Of a stretch of 64,000 nt of DNA, positions 61,651-64,000 are shown piece by piece (the stretch's first letter is position 1; every line of letters begins with the position of its first letter). Source of the DNA: Myxococcus flavus (GTDB taxonomy: Bacteria; Myxococcota; Myxococcia; Myxococcales; Myxococcaceae); NCBI RefSeq assembly GCF_050038885.1, contig NZ_CP143624.1, positions 4,774,001 through 4,838,000 on the forward strand. Direction: 5' to 3'. Under the pieces are notes generated by a model. The model was not told the origin of the DNA. It did not search any database and saw nothing but the letters and a program-made list of their open reading frames with translations. A program made the position numbers and the translations under genes.

Positions 61651-63231
61651 TCACCAGTTGGTGTGCTTGTAGTCCTTGAAGAAGTTGCCCCAGACGTACT
61701 CGCCGGAGTTCTCCGAGGCGATGACCGGGTCCACCACCCGGGCCGCGCCGTCGACGATGTCCAGCGGCGGCTGGAAGTCCAGCTCCTGCACCTTGCGCTC
61801 CGCGTGCACCGCGGGGTCCTCGTCGGTGACCCAGCCAGTGTCCACGGCGTTCATGTAGATGCGGTCCTTCGCGTAGTCCGGCGCGGAGGTCAGCGTCATC
61901 ATGTTGAGCGCGGCCTTCGCCATGTTCGTGTGCGGGTGCCTGTCCGTCTTCGTCCCGCGCGAGAAGCTGCCCTCCATCGCGGAGACATTGACCACGTGGC
62001 CGGGCGAAGAGCGGTCTCTCAGCATCAGCGGCTTCAGCTTCCCGCAGAGGATGAAGGGCGCCACTGCGTTGACCAGGTGGACCTCCAGCATCTCGGCCGT
62101 CTGGACCTCGGCGAGCTTCAGGCGCCACGAGTTCACGTTGCGCAGGTCCACCTGCTGGAGGTCCGCGTCCAGCCGGCCCTCTGGGAAGAGGGCCCGGACG
62201 TCGCCTTCCTGCTCCAGGGCATAGGGCAGCATGGAGAGCGCGGCGGAGGAGTGGATGCCCAGCGCCGGGTCGTTACTGCGCCAGGTGGTCGCGAGCTCCG
62301 ACGCGCCCGCGCTTCCGGGGCCCAGCAGCGCGGTGGGCTGCAGCGTCGAGACGCAGGCCTCATGGCCGGCGAGGAGCGCTCGCGCCGCTGGCGGGAGCTC
62401 GTCGTTGCGGCGCATCTCGCCGGGCAGCAGGTGGCCGTAGAAGCCCGGGGGCCGGCGCACCGTCTGCGCGGCGTTGTTGATGAGGATGTCCAGCCGCTCG
62501 TGCGTCTGCTCGATGTATTTGGCGAACAGCTCCACGCTCGGCGCGTGCCGCAGGTCGAGCCCGTGGATGTGCAGCCGGTGCGACCAGTCCGAGAAGTCGG
62601 GCTCCTGGAGGTAGCGCTGCGCGGCGTCCTTGGGGAAGCGCGTGGTCGCGATGACGCGCGCGCCGGAGCGCAGCAGCATCAGCGAGGCCTGGTAGCCAAT
62701 CTTCACGCGGGCGCCGGTGATGAGCGCGACCTTTCCCTTCAGGTCGGCGCGCTGGGTGCGCTTGGCGTAGTTGAAGTCCGCGCACTCGATGCACATCGCG
62801 TCGTAGAAGAAGTGCAGCTTACGGTACTCGGCCTTGCAGACGTAGCAGCGGCGGGGCTGCTCGAGGACGCGCTCCGGCCCGGCCTCCGTGGGAGGAGGGG
62901 GCGGCAGCGCCGGCACCGTGAAGATGGCGGAGCGGCGCAGGGTGCGAATCTCCGTCGACGCGCGGATGACGCGGTCGTGCTCGCGCTTGGTCTTCTTCTT
63001 CTCCCGGCGCAGCGCCTTCGCCATCCGGGACTTGGTGTCGCGGTCCGGATGCACCACGCGGCCGGCCGCCGCGAGGAACGCGATGCGATCCTCCTCGGGG
63101 AGGCTGGCCAGCAGGAAGCGGTCCGTGGCAATGGACTCGAGGAGCTGGGTGACGCGGCGCACTTCGTCCACGGACAGCGCGGCGGGCGGCGTTTCAGGGG
63201 GAGGGGGCGGAGCAGTCTCGGCGAGCTTCAT
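61651..63231 (-). CDS. Zinc-ribbon SDR-family protein lacking the catalytic Tyr
   Basis: The 526-residue protein starts at ATG 63231. A charged helical N-terminus (about 20-105) is followed by a zinc ribbon CYVC...CIEC (Cys129, 132, 147, 150), then a short-chain dehydrogenase/reductase core: TGARVKIG (172-179) for NAD(P), DILINNAAQ and VVNVSAMEGSF with the Ser. At the YxxxK position the sequence reads TNMAK, so the catalytic Tyr is Thr435 while Lys439 is kept. Insertions of about 60-80 residues sit in the middle of the core. It may be a binding protein or use another residue. It is the first gene of a two-gene unit with the TerB-like protein. Confidence 0.82.
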   Translation of the reverse strand: MKLAETAPPPPPETPPAALSVDEVRRVTQLLESIATDRFLLASLPEEDRIAFLAAAGRVVHPDRDTKSRMAKALRREKKKTKREHDRVIRASTEIRTLRRSAIFTVPALPPPPPTEAGPERVLEQPRRCYVCKAEYRKLHFFYDAMCIECADFNYAKRTQRADLKGKVALITGARVKIGYQASLMLLRSGARVIATTRFPKDAAQRYLQEPDFSDWSHRLHIHGLDLRHAPSVELFAKYIEQTHERLDILINNAAQTVRRPPGFYGHLLPGEMRRNDELPPAARALLAGHEACVSTLQPTALLGPGSAGASELATTWRSNDPALGIHSSAALSMLPYALEQEGDVRALFPEGRLDADLQQVDLRNVNSWRLKLAEVQTAEMLEVHLVNAVAPFILCGKLKPLMLRDRSSPGHVVNVSAMEGSFSRGTKTDRHPHTNMAKAALNMMTLTSAPDYAKDRIYMNAVDTGWVTDEDPAVHAERKVQELDFQPPLDIVDGAARVVDPVIASENSGEYVWGNFFKDYKHTNW

Positions 63232-64000
63232 CTCCCCGCTGCATATCTTCCAGAGGGGGAGGGTGGAAAGAGGGGCGGAAGGACAGGGCTCGGTGGGTGG
63301 GGAGGCGGCCACCCTGCCGCCCGGTGTCGCGCTGTGAGAACCGCTCTCTGGGTGGGGGCGGCTGGTGTCTGCCCGGGTTTCCAGCGAATCGTTGCGCCCC
63401 GGCACGTGCTCGCATGCGTGCTGTGCCTTGGTCGGTGCCCGCGTGAGTGCCGCACCCCGGTACGTACCCGCCTGGGCGTTGCGCCCCGGTAGCTGCCACC
63501 TGCCCGCGAGTCCGCCCGGGCGTTGCGCCTCGGCACCTGCTCACGAGTCCGCCTGGGCACCGCGCCTCGGTACCTGCCCGCGAGTCCGCTTGGGCGTTGC
63601 GCCCCGGCACCTGCTCGCGAGTCCGCTTGGGCGTTGCGCCCCGGCACCTGCTCGCGAGTCTGCCTGGGCGCTGCGCCTCGGTACCTGCCAGCGCGCCCGC
63701 CTGGGCGCTGCGCTGCATCCCAGCACGTGCCCGCGTGAGTGCCGCAATCCGGTACGTGCCCGCCTGGGCGTTGTGCCCCGGTAGCTGCCCGCGAGTCCGC
63801 CTGGGTGCTGCGCCCCGGTACCTGCCTGCGAGTTGCGCCCCGGTACCTCCCCGCGAGCCCGCCGGGGCGCTGCGCTGCGTCCCAGCACGTGCCCGCATGA
63901 GTGCTGCACCTCGGTTCGTGCCCGCGTGCCCGCCCGGGCGCTGCACCCCGCTCCGCCGCAGGCGGCGCGGCCCCACCCCGGTCTCGGCATTGGAGGGTGT
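63232..64000. other. Gene-free right edge of window (repeat-rich)
   Basis: No gene is supported. The first 130 bases are the upstream region of the SDR gene. The rest is mainly the 37-bp repeat array. Long open frames exist on both strands here only because the repeats lack stop codons; they show repeated Arg/Gly/Ala/Thr-rich text and no normal codon bias. Confidence 0.6.
63384..63955. repeat. Degenerate 37-bp tandem repeat array with junction hairpins
   Basis: About a dozen units are visible, the clearest in 63509-63700, where five successive units are exactly 37 bases long and begin TGCGCC(C/T)CGG. Because 37 is not a multiple of three, the array is not protein coding. Unit junctions can form CCTGGGCG-TTG-CGCCCCGG hairpins. 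A second, longer element (about 63 bases, core CAGCACGTGCCCGC) is interspersed near 63709 and 63875. Confidence 0.8.

Noticed and set aside
63384..63955. CRISPR array
   Set aside because: Units are directly adjacent with no unique spacers, the sequence is degenerate and no cas gene is present.
63194..63976. Open frames within the 37-bp repeat array, about 140-260 codons on each strand
   Set aside because: The 37-base unit shifts frame at every repeat, no start has a ribosome-binding site, and the translated text only reflects repeats without stops.

Overview
The window is about 70% GC and densely packed with long, strongly codon-biased genes. It carries many lipoproteins, two NtrC-type regulator/kinase pairs, a Ser/Thr kinase, HEAT/TPR/coiled-coil proteins and, at the left edge, a toxin/immunity pair of the Sit (outer-membrane-exchange) type. 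Together these point to a myxobacterium, most likely a Myxococcaceae member (Myxococcus/Corallococcus-like). This is inferred from gene content only. No rRNA, tRNA, insertion sequence, prophage or CRISPR array was seen.

Layout. 1-1007: 3' part of a polymorphic toxin gene plus its probable immunity gene. 1.1-9.2 kb: a small unknown gene, a full-length homologue of plant methionine S-methyltransferase, an orphan MlaF-like ATPase with altered catalytic residues, a PRMT-like methyltransferase, a Cys-rich secreted protein and a WS/DGAT acyltransferase. 9.2-15.1 kb (minus): MshEN/GAF-like/HEAT protein, 7TM histidine kinase and sigma54 response regulator. 15.1-18.4 kb (minus): zinc-ribbon/RDD membrane protein, GlsB-like protein, RsmE and a small lipoprotein. 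18.5-24.3 kb: class III cyclase, a tandem pair of Mpo1-like proteins, an AraC regulator, a YdjM-type membrane protein and PrmA. 24.4-26.7 kb: two lipoproteins, then a Tat-exported protein of lower GC lying between direct repeats. 26.7-35.3 kb: M16 peptidase, long coiled-coil protein, HemW, TPR protein and a DUF4388/DnaJ-like/TPR protein. 35.5-40.0 kb: a five-gene Tad-type (pseudo)pilin operon with no motor, secretin or peptidase gene in view. 40.0-47.7 kb: LivJ-like binding protein and, divergently, a complete SUF iron-sulfur operon (regulator, B, C, D, S, U, T), almost all translationally coupled. 47.7-57.7 kb: membrane-anchored DJ-1/PfpI protein, lipidated isoaspartyl peptidase, YXWGXW-type protein, a 1259-residue TPR/DUF3857/pseudo-transglutaminase lipoprotein, a Ser/Thr kinase, a GAF protein and a small Ala/Lys-rich exported protein. 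58.0-63.2 kb: coiled-coil lipoprotein, a second kinase/NtrC pair, a TerB-like protein and a zinc-ribbon SDR protein. 63.4-64.0 kb: a degenerate array of 37-bp units whose junctions can form hairpins.

The most unusual items are the plant-type methionine S-methyltransferase, the motor-less Tad-type pilin operon, the toxin/immunity pair, the repeat-flanked Tat-protein gene and the terminal hairpin array. Gene starts were chosen by Shine-Dalgarno match, overlap with the upstream gene and family length. Where a TTG or GTG start is proposed it is stated.
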